DNA of 64,000 bases from Paenibacillus vietnamensis (GCF_020169515.1 NZ_JAHMHW010000007.1:1-64000), one strand, 5' to 3'; positions 41,573 through 52,234 are shown, numbered from the stretch's first letter. Numbers and translations: made by a program. The notes: generated by a model from the letters alone, not told the origin.

Positions 41573-44500
41573 TTAGGAGAATTTGTCGAATAATGCCTGT
41601 GCTTCCTTAAGTCCGCCAAGAAGCCGCACGAGGGCTTTCTCGACTTCGCCCGCGGCCCAATGCTGCTGCTCCCCGTTCTGAGGAGCATCCTTCAGTACCC
41701 GCTCCAACTCGCACACCGCATCCAGCAATTCATAAGCAGACAGATAGCCGGCCGCTCCTTTCAGCGTATGGACCATCCGTTTTGCGACCGTCTGATCGGG
41801 CTGACCGAGATGCGGGCGAAGCTGCTCTGCGAACGTCTCGTAATCGAGCACGAACTGCTCCATCATATGGAGAAGAATCGGCTTTTTGCCGTTCACCCTC
41901 GACAGCGCGCTCTCCATATCCATCCCCGCTATCGCCGGATAAGCCCCGGCTGTCTCGGCTGCCGCGGCCGCCTGACCGGCAGCCGAAGCGTGCTCCTGTC
42001 CCAGCTCGCTCCTTGTCAGCAGCTTGCTGCCCTGCTTCAACCAATACGAAATGACCTTGTGCAGCCGGTCGGAGGCGATCGGCTTGGTCACGACATCGTT
42101 CATGCCAAGCCTCAAATACCTTTCGTGATCGCCCCGGACCACGTTGGCCGTTACCGCGATGATCGGGATATCATCGTATTTTCGCTGGCTGCGGATGATG
42201 CGCACCGCCTCGGAGCCGTCCATGACCGGCATGTGAATATCCATCAGGATGAGATCCCACTGCTCCTGCTCAAGCCGCTCCAGCACCTCGCTGCCGTTCT
42301 CCGCCAGCCCGATGACGTAGCCCTGCTCCTTCAAGATTTCGATCGCGACCAGCTGATTGATCTTATTGTCTTCGGCGAGCAAAATCCGGCTGCTTGCCGC
42401 CGGCCCGAGCGCAGGCGCGGCGGGAGCCGCCGATTCCGGCTCGCCGTCATTCCACGATTTCCGGTCGAGCGCGCTTTCAACGGCACGGAGCATGGCCGAG
42501 CGCATCACCGGCTTAATGAGCAGCGTTAACGGTCGCTGCTCCTCCGGAAGCTGCAGCATCTCGTCACGCCCGTAGGAGGTCGTCATCGCGATTGTCCTGA
42601 CGCCGGCCGACTCCGCGGCCTGATGGAATTCCAGCCACGTCTCCGCGCCGTACATATCCGGCATTTCCATGTCCAGAATGATCAGCTCAGGCAGCGCGCC
42701 GGCGCCGATTCTGGCAAGACGCTCCCTTGCCTTCTTCCAGGACTGGAAGGTGACCGGCGTTAAGCCGAAGTCTTCGATCATGCGGCTCCAATGCGACTGC
42801 ATCGCCGCATCGTCCTCGACGATCCAGATCGGCTGCTCGCGCATATCGCTGCGCACCTCGCGCTTCTGTTCGCTGTATTTGTGCGTTACGGCAAACGGCA
42901 GCGTGAAGTAGAAGACGCTGCCTACGCGGGCCTCGCTTATCACCTCCAGCTTGCCGCCCATCAGCTCGACCAGCGTTTTGGAGATGACCAGACCGAGACC
43001 CGTGCCGCCGAATTTCCGGGTCGTCGACCCGTCCGCCTGCGTGAACGGCTTGAACAGCTTATCGACCTGCTCTTCGCTCATCCCGATTCCGGTATCCGCT
43101 ACCCGGAACAGGATGTTCACCGAGTTTTCGGTTTCCTCCTCCAGCTGCAGCTGCAGCTTGACCCGTCCGCGGTTCGTAAATTTGATGGCGTTCATGCAAA
43201 GGTTGAGCAGCACCTGCTCCAGCCGAAGCGCATCCCCGATCACCGTATGGGGCAAATGCTCCGGCGTATCGACGATGAATTCGAACTGCTCCTTGCCCCC
43301 CATGAACACGCTCAGCTGGTCGGTCAGCCTGTGCAGCACCTCGTCGGGCTGAAACGGAAGCCGCTCGATGTCGACCTTGCCCGCCTCGATTTTGGAGAAG
43401 TCCAGAATGTCGTTAATAATCCGCAGCAGCGTCTCCGAGGACGTGTTCATCTTGTCCATATAGTCCTTCTGCGAGGCGGACAGCCCGGTTTTGCGCATAA
43501 GCTGCACGAGTCCGATGATGCCGTTAAGCGGCGTTCGGATCTCGTGGCTCATCAGAGCGAGGAACCGGCTTTTCGCCTGATTGGCCTCCTCCGCCTCCAG
43601 CGTCGCTCGGACAAGCTCCTCCTGGACCATTTTCTGCTCGGTAATGTCGCGGGCGATGCAGGAGTAGAACAGCTCCCCCGTCTTCTCGTTCCGGTGCGCG
43701 ACGACGACCATCGAGACGTTCAGCAGTTCCCCGTCGCTCTTCAGCAGCTGCGCGCTGCTCTCCCAGAAGCCGAGTAACTTGGCCATTCTGGCCCCCTTCA
43801 CGAGCTCCGCAAACATTTGCGGCTGCACATGCCGCTCGACGCTGTACCCGCCGTCCGTTACGCCGCCGAGTCCCAGCATTTCCTTGCCGGCGCGGTTGAT
43901 ATAGACGACCTTCCCGTCCGAGTCGACCGAGGCGATCAGGTCTTTCGCCGACTCTACGATATCGAGCAGCCGGTTGCGGGCCTTCTCCACATGCTTCCGG
44001 TCCGAGATGTCGAGCACCATGCCGACGACGCCCGAGAAGCGGCCGTTGCGGTCGCGCAGCCCGTTCGAGCTGTGCAGGGTAGGAATGCGCGTGCCGTCCT
44101 TATGGATGAACGTCCACTCCCGCTCATAGGAAAAGCTCTCCCGCCTCAGCTCCTTGAACACCTCGATGCCGGGCGGAATATACCTTCTGAGCCGGATCGA
44201 CAGCTTCTCCGCTTCCGCTTTGATTTCCTCCATATCCATGAACATCAGCGGGGTCGCCTTGCCGGCCAGCTCCTCGGTCGTATAGCCGAGCATGTCCTCC
44301 GCCGTCTTGTTCAAATAGCTGACTCTATAGCTGTCGTCAAGCACGATGAAGGCATACTGGTTCTGGTTGATAATCGCCTCCAGACGGTCGAACATCTCCT
44401 GCAGATGCTCCATCATTCCGTTGACCGAATGGGCGAGCTGCCCGATCTCGTCATGCGGCTCGACTTCCAGATGCTCCGCCTCGAACCGGCCGGCCGCCGC

Positions 44501-45439
44501 CTGCTCCGTCACTGCCAGAATGCGCACCAGCCGCTTGATGATTCTCTCAAAATACAGAAAAAAGAAAACGACGATAATCGCTTCCGAAACTGCTATCGTC
44601 GTAAATATCCGCCAGAAAAGCGGTGCCAGCTTTTCCTCTAGCTTCCCGGCCGGCACCTGCAGCGCGAACCGCCACGGAGTCCCGTCGACCTTCGTGTGAA
44701 AGACGGCATGCGGCTTGTCGTCGATCCTTGTTTCGATCACCCCGTCGTCAGAGGAAACGAGCTGCTTCGCGATCCGGTTAAGCTTCGAGCCCCGGTTAAA
44801 CAATGACGTACCGGCTGCTCCCGGCCGGTCCGGGCAGAAGATAACGACGCCCTCGTCATTATACAGACACATAGCCGACTGCTCTTCGGGAAACGAAATT
44901 TGCGGCTTCAGCGTCGAGAGCAGAATGGACGCATAAACGGCCCCTTTCACCTCCGCCATGGCACCGTAAACGGGAATAACGATCAGGGACTGGACACCGT
45001 TTGCAAAATCAAACTCGTACGGATCCGTAATCGCCGTCTCGCCCTTCATCGCTTGCCCAAAAAACGGCTCGTCCCCCAAAAAGACGGGTTCGCCGTCGGT
45101 CCGGACCGCCCGGCCCTCTTCGTCGATATATCCTATTGAATGATAGGCGGAGTTGCTGCGGACAAGCTCCCTGTTGAAATAATGCAGCCGCTCCTTGTCG
45201 GTGCCGAACCGGACCAGCTCCGTGCGGCTGATGACCGTCACCTCGGCCTCACGGATCGCCATCCAGCTGGACAGATTGTTCGCCCGGCCGGACTGCTTGC
45301 TGGCCGTTTTCTCGATTTCCGATTGTATCATCCCCTGCTTGACGGCCGTATAATTCCCGATTCCGGCGATCAGCAGCGGGATAAAGGAAATGAGGACGAT
45401 AAGAATCAAGCCTTTGGTTCGTAAGGACATTCTGTTCAA
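41573..45439 (-). CDS. Hybrid sensor histidine kinase with two receivers and HPt
   Basis: This is a 1288-residue membrane kinase. In order: helix 1 (about 10-30), an extracytoplasmic dCache-like sensor (35-270), helix 2 (275-300), HAMP (300-350), two PAS domains (355-610), a dimerisation domain with LMSHEIRTPLNGIIG (about 630), an ATPase domain (NLCMNAIKFT, DTGIGMSEEQ, GGTGLGLVIS), receiver 1 (WIVEDDAAM, LIILDMEMPDM), receiver 2 (LLAEDNKINQL, LILMDIHMPVMDG) and a C-terminal HPt with MVHTLKGAAGY. This is a complete internal phosphorelay. The start is TTG at 45439, nine bases after GGAGGGG; ATG at 45430 is the alternative. Confidence 0.9.
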   Translation of the reverse strand: MNRMSLRTKGLILIVLISFIPLLIAGIGNYTAVKQGMIQSEIEKTASKQSGRANNLSSWMAIREAEVTVISRTELVRFGTDKERLHYFNRELVRSNSAYHSIGYIDEEGRAVRTDGEPVFLGDEPFFGQAMKGETAITDPYEFDFANGVQSLIVIPVYGAMAEVKGAVYASILLSTLKPQISFPEEQSAMCLYNDEGVVIFCPDRPGAAGTSLFNRGSKLNRIAKQLVSSDDGVIETRIDDKPHAVFHTKVDGTPWRFALQVPAGKLEEKLAPLFWRIFTTIAVSEAIIVVFFFLYFERIIKRLVRILAVTEQAAAGRFEAEHLEVEPHDEIGQLAHSVNGMMEHLQEMFDRLEAIINQNQYAFIVLDDSYRVSYLNKTAEDMLGYTTEELAGKATPLMFMDMEEIKAEAEKLSIRLRRYIPPGIEVFKELRRESFSYEREWTFIHKDGTRIPTLHSSNGLRDRNGRFSGVVGMVLDISDRKHVEKARNRLLDIVESAKDLIASVDSDGKVVYINRAGKEMLGLGGVTDGGYSVERHVQPQMFAELVKGARMAKLLGFWESSAQLLKSDGELLNVSMVVVAHRNEKTGELFYSCIARDITEQKMVQEELVRATLEAEEANQAKSRFLALMSHEIRTPLNGIIGLVQLMRKTGLSASQKDYMDKMNTSSETLLRIINDILDFSKIEAGKVDIERLPFQPDEVLHRLTDQLSVFMGGKEQFEFIVDTPEHLPHTVIGDALRLEQVLLNLCMNAIKFTNRGRVKLQLQLEEETENSVNILFRVADTGIGMSEEQVDKLFKPFTQADGSTTRKFGGTGLGLVISKTLVELMGGKLEVISEARVGSVFYFTLPFAVTHKYSEQKREVRSDMREQPIWIVEDDAAMQSHWSRMIEDFGLTPVTFQSWKKARERLARIGAGALPELIILDMEMPDMYGAETWLEFHQAAESAGVRTIAMTTSYGRDEMLQLPEEQRPLTLLIKPVMRSAMLRAVESALDRKSWNDGEPESAAPAAPALGPAASSRILLAEDNKINQLVAIEILKEQGYVIGLAENGSEVLERLEQEQWDLILMDIHMPVMDGSEAVRIIRSQRKYDDIPIIAVTANVVRGDHERYLRLGMNDVVTKPIASDRLHKVISYWLKQGSKLLTRSELGQEHASAAGQAAAAAETAGAYPAIAGMDMESALSRVNGKKPILLHMMEQFVLDYETFAEQLRPHLGQPDQTVAKRMVHTLKGAAGYLSAYELLDAVCELERVLKDAPQNGEQQHWAAGEVEKALVRLLGGLKEAQALFDKFS

Positions 45440-45525
45440 GCCGGTTTTCCCCTCCAACCCACGCTTTCGGCGCTTGTCGAACTTTGAAACTATTATACCT
45501 TCTGTGCAAGAGTTGGAGAAGTCAA

Positions 45526-45624
45526 GCGTAAACGGCTGACGCTGCGCACGAACCGTTAGCTGCAGCTTTGCGCAGCCCGGTTCTGTGCCTGCTTATGGTA
45601 AAAGCTCATTTCGCGACGAAATTG
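45526..45624 (+). repeat. Structured dispersed repeat, copy F
   Basis: A near-complete copy with perfect outer stem GCACGAACCG / CGGTTCTGTGC and inner stem AGCTGC / GCAGC. The small hairpin is shortened to TGCC-TGCTTATGG, as in copy G. It lies upstream of the hybrid kinase, in antisense orientation to it. Confidence 0.85.
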
Positions 45625-45637
45625 ACCCCCACGGCCC

Positions 45638-45870
45638 AGTGCATAACATGCAGCAGATACCTGACATGAGGAGCGACTCTGTGCTTTCTGCTGCAGTTAT
45701 GCAGTAGAATGCGCTCACGAGCAGCCACAAAAGGATGCCTTCCCGCCAATCTGCTGCATAAAGTGCAGTGGGACCGGACTGGATTAGCTAACAAGCTCAT
45801 TCTGATGTACAAAGTGCATTGTAGCAGGCCGGGGCTTTTTAAGTTACTTATTTCGATGTACAAACACAGA
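45638..45870 (+). repeat. Dispersed intergenic repeat, family 1, copy 3
   Basis: It carries TGCAGCAGATACCTGACATGA, TGCAGTTATGCAG, and TGCATAAAGTGCAGTGG in the same order and spacing as copy 2, then further ATGTACAAAGTGCA-like palindromes. It is non-coding. Confidence 0.6.
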
Positions 45871-45879
45871 TCAGTTGAC

Positions 45880-45915
45880 AAAATGGGTTGAGGAAAACAT
45901 CCTCAACCCATTTTT
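45880..45915. terminator. Terminator of the Lpl-type operon
   Basis: AAAATGGGTTGAGGA pairs with TCCTCAACCCATTTTT; T runs occur on both strands. Confidence 0.9.
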
Positions 45916-45970
45916 CCGTAATTATGCAGATGTGACCTGTATTTGCGCTTCATTCAAAATTCCCGCCCCG

Positions 45971-47620
45971 CTATTCCTGCTTCTGAACCGCGTTGCTGTA
46001 CGTTTCGATGTACTTGGCCAGATTAAGCCCGTCGAAGCCCTTCACGTAAGCGTCCCAATCCTTCTCGATGTCCTTGCTGCCGATGATGAACTGGGCCATA
46101 TTGGACATGACATAATCCTGAATCGAAGTCGTCAATTGCGAGGCCGTATCGCTGTCCTCCGGACGGATGAACACGCCGGACGGATAAATCTCCTTCGGCG
46201 AATACGGCGCATAAGCGTTCGTCGCCTGGGCAAGACGCGTCTCATAGCCGTCGGCCGCGAGCGGGTCCTGGTTAACCGCGAACAGATCGCGGAATTCCTT
46301 CGACAGATCCTTCGGCCCCATCAGCACCCAGCTGTCGTTGCGGATCAGGTCGGGATCGACCTCGGCCAGCCCCTTGAAGCTGTACTTCGCCTGCTTGCCG
46401 TCGATATTTTTCTCGCCTTCCTCTGCCGCCTTCCAGCCGAAGCCCTCTTCCGTTCCGTACTCGCTCATCAAAGCGCCTTCCTCGCTGAAGGCATAATCCA
46501 TAATTTTAATTGCAGCGATTTGCTGCGCTTCTTTCGCTTTGTTCGTGAGCGCGAACTGGAACTCGGCGATGCCCTGCGTTGCGCCTGCGAGCTGCACGCC
46601 GTCCGGCCCTTTAAGCGGCGGCACGATTACCCAGTGCTTATGGCGCGTAAGCTTCTCGTCATACGGGGTAACCAGATAGCTGACGAGCGCCGTCGTAATC
46701 GAGCCGACCAGCTCGTCTCCTTCGCGGTTGCCGAGCTGGCCGACCGCCTGGTCGTTCTGCGTGAACGAAGCCGGGTCGATCAGACCTTCCTTGTACAGCT
46801 TGTTCATATAAATCAGGCCCTGCTTCCAGCCCTCCTGATTCGCGGCGAACTCCACCTTGCCGTCCTTCAAAATCAAATATTTGCCGTTGTCATTGTAGAT
46901 AAAAGAGTTCATCAGGAACGCGTCGATGTTGCCGTTCCATACGTTTTTGTTAGGCGCGCCGGTAAGCGGAATTTCGTCGGCTTTGCCGTTGCCGTTCGGG
47001 TCCTGCTCCTTGAACGCCTTGAGCACGGTGTACAGCTCGTCGGTCGTTGTCGGAAGCTTGAGCCCCACTTTGTCCAGCCACTCCTGGTTCATCCAGAACT
47101 TCTGCGAGAAGGTGCAGTGATAACACTCGTTCAGACGCGGTAGGGCATAAATATTGCCGTCCGGCGCTGTAATCGCATCCTTGAAATATGGTTTTTTCTC
47201 CATCATCGCCTTGATGTTAGGCGCATATTGCTCGATCAGGTCGTTCAGCGGGAGAAATACGCCCTGCTTGCCGTAGGTAAGCAGATCGGTATGCGTAAAT
47301 TTGCCCTCGAGGAACACTTCGGGATAATCGCCGCTTGCAAGCAGCAGCTGGCGGCGGTCAACGAGCGCATCCGTCGGCGCAAGATCCCATTTGATCTTGA
47401 CATTAAATTTCTCTTCGACATGCTTGGTGTAGCTGTTGTCCTCCCAAGCCGCCTTGCCCTGCGGGGCAAAAAACGTCATCTCGACCGGACCCGAATCTGT
47501 ATTTGCCGATCCGCTGCCGCTGCTGTTTGCGGTACCCTCATTGCTGCTTTTTCCGCAAGCCGACAGAACCAGAGTGATGCTGAATACGAGCGCTAGCATG
47601 GAAAAAAACGTCTTTTTCAA
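45971..47620 (-). CDS. Extracellular solute-binding lipoprotein, LplA-like
   Basis: This 549-residue lipoprotein has a signal peptide ending ITLVLSAC (Cys22), then a Ser/Gly linker and a large two-lobe binding domain. Blocks such as LPRLNECYHCTFSQKFWMN and GAPNKNVWNGNIDAFLMNS are typical of the LplA family, which delivers oligosaccharides or alditols to LplB-LplC permeases. With an alpha-L-fucosidase in the same strand cluster, a fucosylated oligosaccharide is the likely ligand. It follows the second permease by 105 bases. Confidence 0.88.
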   Translation of the reverse strand: MKKTFFSMLALVFSITLVLSACGKSSNEGTANSSGSGSANTDSGPVEMTFFAPQGKAAWEDNSYTKHVEEKFNVKIKWDLAPTDALVDRRQLLLASGDYPEVFLEGKFTHTDLLTYGKQGVFLPLNDLIEQYAPNIKAMMEKKPYFKDAITAPDGNIYALPRLNECYHCTFSQKFWMNQEWLDKVGLKLPTTTDELYTVLKAFKEQDPNGNGKADEIPLTGAPNKNVWNGNIDAFLMNSFIYNDNGKYLILKDGKVEFAANQEGWKQGLIYMNKLYKEGLIDPASFTQNDQAVGQLGNREGDELVGSITTALVSYLVTPYDEKLTRHKHWVIVPPLKGPDGVQLAGATQGIAEFQFALTNKAKEAQQIAAIKIMDYAFSEEGALMSEYGTEEGFGWKAAEEGEKNIDGKQAKYSFKGLAEVDPDLIRNDSWVLMGPKDLSKEFRDLFAVNQDPLAADGYETRLAQATNAYAPYSPKEIYPSGVFIRPEDSDTASQLTTSIQDYVMSNMAQFIIGSKDIEKDWDAYVKGFDGLNLAKYIETYSNAVQKQE

Positions 47621-47725
47621 GATTACCCCTCCCGAATATTGTATCTTTAATCATGAACCTGCCGGCAGCCTTTGACAAGCTCCGCCTTGAACCGGCATCC
47701 CCCCTCTCCATAACGCGTGACTGCT

Positions 47726-48640
47726 CTAGCCCTTCAGGGAGCCGATCATGACCCCTTTGACGAAATGCCGTTGAACGAAGGGATACATGACCAGCACCGG
47801 AACGGACGCGACCACGATAAGCGCGTATTTCAGCGCCTGCTCGAAGCCTTGATCCCGGATTTTCCCGGCGGTGTTCGCCAGCATTTCCGGATCGGACGCA
47901 TTTAAGATCAGCAGGTTGCGCAGCACGTACTGGAGCGGAAACAGCTTCTCCGACCGCAAGTAGATAAGGGCGTCGAAATAGGCGTTCCAGTGCCCGACTG
48001 CGTACATCAGCGTCAGCACGGCAAGGATCGGCTTCGACAGCGGCAGCACGATGCTGACCAGAAACCTTGTATCCCGGCAGCCGTCGATTTGCGCGGCCTC
48101 CGAAAGCTCATGAGGGATCGACGATTGGAAGAACGTACGGGCGACGACAACCTGGAATACCGACAGCGCACCCGGCAGCCACATCGCCCAGCGCGTGTCG
48201 AGCATGTCCAGATCCTTGACAAGCAGATAGGTCGGAATAAGGCCGCCGCTGAAAAACATCGTAATCATCAGCAAGATCATAATCGCATTGCGGCCGTAAA
48301 ATTTTTTGACCGATAGCGGGTACGCCAGCAGCACCGTGAACAGCAGGTTGATCAGCGTGCCGAACACCGTATAAACGATTGTATTATAGTAACCGAACAT
48401 GAGCTGCGAGCTTTGAAAAATCGACTTGTAGGCGCGCAGGCTGAATTCGACCGGAAACAGCCATACCTGGCCGGATACGACCGCTTTCGGCGAGCTGAAC
48501 GACGAGCTGAATATATAGAGCAGCGGATACAGCACCGCGAGCATCAGCAGCGTCAGAAAAAAGTAAATCACAAGCAGAAACAGGCGGTCGCCAAGCGGTT
48601 CTCTAATCTTTTTTCGGATGATGGCCTGCATCGTTGACAC
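47726..48640 (-). CDS. ABC permease, LplC-like
   Basis: This 304-residue inner-membrane permease has six helices and the EAA loop LSEAAQIDGCRDTRFLVSIV near residue 185. It ends VQRHFVKGVMIGSLKG, the standard LplC ending. It lies six bases downstream of the LplB-like gene. No ATPase gene is present nearby, so a shared MsmX-type ATPase is implied. Confidence 0.9.
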   Translation of the reverse strand: MSTMQAIIRKKIREPLGDRLFLLVIYFFLTLLMLAVLYPLLYIFSSSFSSPKAVVSGQVWLFPVEFSLRAYKSIFQSSQLMFGYYNTIVYTVFGTLINLLFTVLLAYPLSVKKFYGRNAIMILLMITMFFSGGLIPTYLLVKDLDMLDTRWAMWLPGALSVFQVVVARTFFQSSIPHELSEAAQIDGCRDTRFLVSIVLPLSKPILAVLTLMYAVGHWNAYFDALIYLRSEKLFPLQYVLRNLLILNASDPEMLANTAGKIRDQGFEQALKYALIVVASVPVLVMYPFVQRHFVKGVMIGSLKG

Positions 48641-48646
48641 TCTCCT

Positions 48647-49615
48647 TTACCAAAGGCTCGTTTCGGATACTCGTTTTGCAATGAAATTGACGATCAGCAG
48701 CAAGATCAGGTTCACGACGGAATTGAACAAGCCGACGGCCGACGAGAAGCTGAAATTCGCGCCGACGAGACCGACCTTGTACACATAAGTCGAAATGACC
48801 TCGGAAGAGCTCAGGTTCAGCGGATTTTGCATCAAATAGATTTTCTCGAAGCCTACTCCCATAATATTGCCGAGGCTCAAGATCAGCATGATGACCGTTA
48901 CCGGGATCAGCGACGGCAGATCGATATACATGATTTTTTTCCACCTTGACGCACCGTCCACTCTTGCCGCTTCGTACAGGGCGGGATCGACGCTTGCCAG
49001 CGCCGCAATATAAATGATCGAGGCGTAGCCCATCTCCTGCCAGACGCCGGACCATACATAAATCGATTTGAAATATTCCGGCACACCCATCATATTCGTC
49101 ATATCGGCGCCGAACATCGCGAACAGCCGGTCGACGACGCCGACATGGGGCGTCAGCATGAGCATGACAATCGAAACCATAACAACCGTGGAAATAAAAT
49201 GCGGCGCGTACGTCACCATCTGCACCGTCTTCTTGAACGGGCCCGTGCGGATTTCGTTCAGCGCGAGCGCCAGCAGAATCGGGATCGGAAAGCCCGCGAG
49301 CAAGGAGTAGAAGCTGACGCCGAGCGTATTTCGAATGGTGAGCCAAAAATTGGGAGATTCAAAGAAAGCCTTGAAGTGTTTCATGCCTACCCACTGGCTG
49401 CCCCAAATGCCCTGCACCACGTTGAAATCCTTGAAGGCGATCTGCACCCCGAACATGGGCACATATTTGAAAATAATCAGGTAGGCGACCGGCAGCAGCA
49501 CCAGAAAATATAGCTCCCAATGCCTCATGACCTTCTTCCAGGCCGATTGCTTGCCGGCAAAGCGCGTGTCGCGATGAACTCTCTGTTCTACAGCCTTCAC
49601 TTGTGCATGCTCCAT
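48647..49615 (-). CDS. ABC permease, LplB-like
   Basis: This 322-residue partner permease has the typical FKYVPMFGVQIAFKDFNVVQ near residue 50 and EAA loop YEAARVDGASRWKKIMYIDL near 205. The start is the ATG at 49615 with AAAGGAG upstream; a frame reaching 49678 is unsupported. It is the first transporter gene, 252 bases after the membrane AraC regulator. Confidence 0.9.
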   Translation of the reverse strand: MEHAQVKAVEQRVHRDTRFAGKQSAWKKVMRHWELYFLVLLPVAYLIIFKYVPMFGVQIAFKDFNVVQGIWGSQWVGMKHFKAFFESPNFWLTIRNTLGVSFYSLLAGFPIPILLALALNEIRTGPFKKTVQMVTYAPHFISTVVMVSIVMLMLTPHVGVVDRLFAMFGADMTNMMGVPEYFKSIYVWSGVWQEMGYASIIYIAALASVDPALYEAARVDGASRWKKIMYIDLPSLIPVTVIMLILSLGNIMGVGFEKIYLMQNPLNLSSSEVISTYVYKVGLVGANFSFSSAVGLFNSVVNLILLLIVNFIAKRVSETSLW

Positions 49616-49821
49616 AAGCCGAGCTCCTTTGCTTCGAATTGACGGTTCGTCCCGGTCACCTCCCGATTCTAGCCCCAATCTGAAATGTCAGGCAATTCGC
49701 AAGATTCCTGCATCTCACCATTTTCGAAAAACCGCGGTACAAGCCGTCAAAATCCGAACTTTACAAAATTCACACAATACTCATCTTTCGCGAAGCCTGA
49801 TATACGGTACCTTTCAACGGC

Positions 49822-49868
49822 AAAAAAAGCCCTGAGATTGCGCTGCTGCGCGCTCTCAGAGCTTTTTT
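49822..49868 (-). terminator. Terminator of the membrane AraC regulator gene
   Basis: AGCTCTGAGA pairs with TCTCAGGGCT, with a second G/C stem inside, followed on the minus strand by seven T residues. Its 5' side touches the stop codon. Confidence 0.88.
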
Positions 49869-52093
49869 CAACCGCCGATTCCGAGCTGCTTGCGGAAGTC
49901 TCTCGGCGAAAGGCCGACGACATTTTTAAATGCCCGGTTAAAGGAATTGTAATTGTAGTAGCCGACCTCGCTGCTGATCGCCTGCATCGGCTTTTGCGTT
50001 TCGAGGAGCAGCTTCTTCGCGGAGGAGATCCGCAGGCCGATCAGAAAATCGACGAAGTTTTCGCCGAACTCCTCCTTGAACATTTTGCTCAAATATTTGG
50101 CGTTCAGCTCGAACCGGCTGCTCAGAAATTCAAGCGACAGCTCCGAGTTCGAATAATTCTCCTCGATGAAGCTGCGAATATCCATAATCAGCGCCTTGCT
50201 GCTGTGCGAATCGCGCAGTTGGTTCATCTGTCCGGTCATCGCCTCGAAAATCCGGATACATTCCTCCTGCAGCTCATCGACCGTGTCCCACCGCTTCTCA
50301 AGCCGCTGCAGCCCGTCCTGCGCTTCGCGCCAGCAGCTGCGGTATTCCTTCGAAAGCTCCATCAGCTCGCCCTCCAAATGGTGGATGAAGAAGGAGATCA
50401 AGCTTTCGATTTCCTTGCGCGGCAGCAGCGAGTCCCGCATTTGCCCGATAAAGGCGCACAGCTGCGGCTTCCATTCCGGATCGGCAAGGCGCAGCGACTG
50501 GGACAGCATGTCGATCGTTTTGAAATATTCCTGCATTTCCTGCTGCGGACGGACCGTATCCTGCACCGTTATGATCCGGTTGGCGCCGAGCACCGCCTTG
50601 AACTGCAGGCAGTGGTTCGCCAGCTCGTACGACTGCCGCAGCTCCTCAAGCGTCTCCGCCGTTCCGCCCTGCCCGGCCGTAATATTAAACCGGACGTTTT
50701 GTTCGATCCATTCGCGGCAGGCGTCCACAATTTCCAGGCTTTGCCCTGCAGCCTCGCCTTCCGAATCCACCCACAAAATAAACGAAACGCGGCAGTCCGT
50801 CGTCCATTCCGCCCATACGGCCGCACCGCTGTTTTTGGCCGTTTCGTGGATGATGCTGTACAGCGTAAATTTCAACAGCGACTGGTCCCGCTGGTTATAC
50901 GCTTCGGTAAACGCCGTGTAGCTGTCGATTTCCATCACATAAACGGCCGCGGTTTTGCCTTCTACATCCAGATCGTAGCCGCGCAGTTCGCTGATCCATT
51001 CCTGCTCGCCGAGCTGTGCGCTGCCTTCGAGCACCTGGTGGAAATGATATTTTTTTTGCAAAATCAGCTTTTCCCGGTACTTCTGCTGAAATTGCTTCGT
51101 TTCGCTCATCAGGTTTTCCAGCGTATTCTGGATGAAGCCGAACTCGCCCTCCTCCGGCCGGTCCGGGCCTTTCCCTTTCACAGCATACGTTTCGATGAGG
51201 GAGACGATCTGCTGAATCGGCTTATAGTTCCGTTTGGTAATATAAATAACCCATAAAATGCCGAACGCGGCGGCGGCAAAGGCCAGTACGACCCATACGT
51301 TGTAGAAGGTAAGAGCGAGCTTCATCCCATTTTTATCGACCGGGCCGCTGCTGATTTCCCACCCGGTGTAGGGAGAGGTGAAGCTGGACAGAACGGCGCC
51401 CGGGCGCTCCCCCGCGCTTCCGCCGGACTCCTCGCCGAGCAAATTGCGGCCTGCCCCGTCGATGATGTTGACGAAGGTGATGTCCGGATTGTACATGCGG
51501 CCGACCATTTCCTGAAGCTTGGCCAAGCTGACGTTGACGACAAAATAACCCTGCTTCGAGCTCATATTATAAGGAGCTTCCTTCACAAGCGTAATGACGC
51601 TTTCGGACTCGCTGAGCGAATAACCCTTGAAGCTCCGCTCGCCCGTCCACTTCGCGGTTGTTCCGCTTGCCGCATAGCCGTCGATAAACGGCTCGTCCTG
51701 GAACACGCCGGCCGTCCGGGAGGAGTCTCCGAACACAAAGCCGTCGCTGAAGCGCACGAAATAGATTGAATCGATGATCGGATAGCTGAATTTAAGGTCG
51801 TCAATCACTTTGAGCGACTGGATGTTGGCGTACACGTCCACGCCATTGCGGCTGAAAAAACGCTTCACGTCAGCGTTTGTCAAGATTTCTCGAACAACCC
51901 TGTAATCGATGTCCCGCAGGGACGTGTCCATGAAATGGATCACCTGCTGCGCCAAAAACTCGTTCGCTTTGATCGCTTCCCTGCGGTTCTGCTCGTTCAG
52001 CGTCTGGAAGAACACGACGAACAAAATCATAGTGACGATGAAAAAAACAGGCAGATACGATAACAACAAACGGCGAAACCACATTTTGTTCAA
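49868..52093 (-). CDS. Membrane-anchored AraC-family regulator with Cache-like sensor
   Basis: This 741-residue regulator has helix 1 (about 8-30), an extracytoplasmic Cache-like sensor (35-280), helix 2 (285-305), a HAMP-like and helical linker, and a C-terminal double helix-turn-helix (SRFELNAKYLSKMFKEEFG, EVGYYNYNSFNRAFKNVVG). Proteins of this layout are typical of Paenibacillus and lie beside Lpl-type transporters, which they probably activate when sugar is sensed outside the cell. The start is TTG at 52093 with GGGG upstream; the next ATG is three codons inside. Confidence 0.88.
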   Translation of the reverse strand: MNKMWFRRLLLSYLPVFFIVTMILFVVFFQTLNEQNRREAIKANEFLAQQVIHFMDTSLRDIDYRVVREILTNADVKRFFSRNGVDVYANIQSLKVIDDLKFSYPIIDSIYFVRFSDGFVFGDSSRTAGVFQDEPFIDGYAASGTTAKWTGERSFKGYSLSESESVITLVKEAPYNMSSKQGYFVVNVSLAKLQEMVGRMYNPDITFVNIIDGAGRNLLGEESGGSAGERPGAVLSSFTSPYTGWEISSGPVDKNGMKLALTFYNVWVVLAFAAAAFGILWVIYITKRNYKPIQQIVSLIETYAVKGKGPDRPEEGEFGFIQNTLENLMSETKQFQQKYREKLILQKKYHFHQVLEGSAQLGEQEWISELRGYDLDVEGKTAAVYVMEIDSYTAFTEAYNQRDQSLLKFTLYSIIHETAKNSGAAVWAEWTTDCRVSFILWVDSEGEAAGQSLEIVDACREWIEQNVRFNITAGQGGTAETLEELRQSYELANHCLQFKAVLGANRIITVQDTVRPQQEMQEYFKTIDMLSQSLRLADPEWKPQLCAFIGQMRDSLLPRKEIESLISFFIHHLEGELMELSKEYRSCWREAQDGLQRLEKRWDTVDELQEECIRIFEAMTGQMNQLRDSHSSKALIMDIRSFIEENYSNSELSLEFLSSRFELNAKYLSKMFKEEFGENFVDFLIGLRISSAKKLLLETQKPMQAISSEVGYYNYNSFNRAFKNVVGLSPRDFRKQLGIGG

Positions 52094-52234
52094 ACCGGCA
52101 TCCCCTTCCCTTGCTTATCCTACAGTTATACCCTATGCGGGAAAACCGGACAAGCGAATAAGAAAACTGACGCCATTAATAACTAATGACGTCAGTTAAA
52201 ATTCGAAGGCCTTATCAGCGCGGGTATGCTTCGA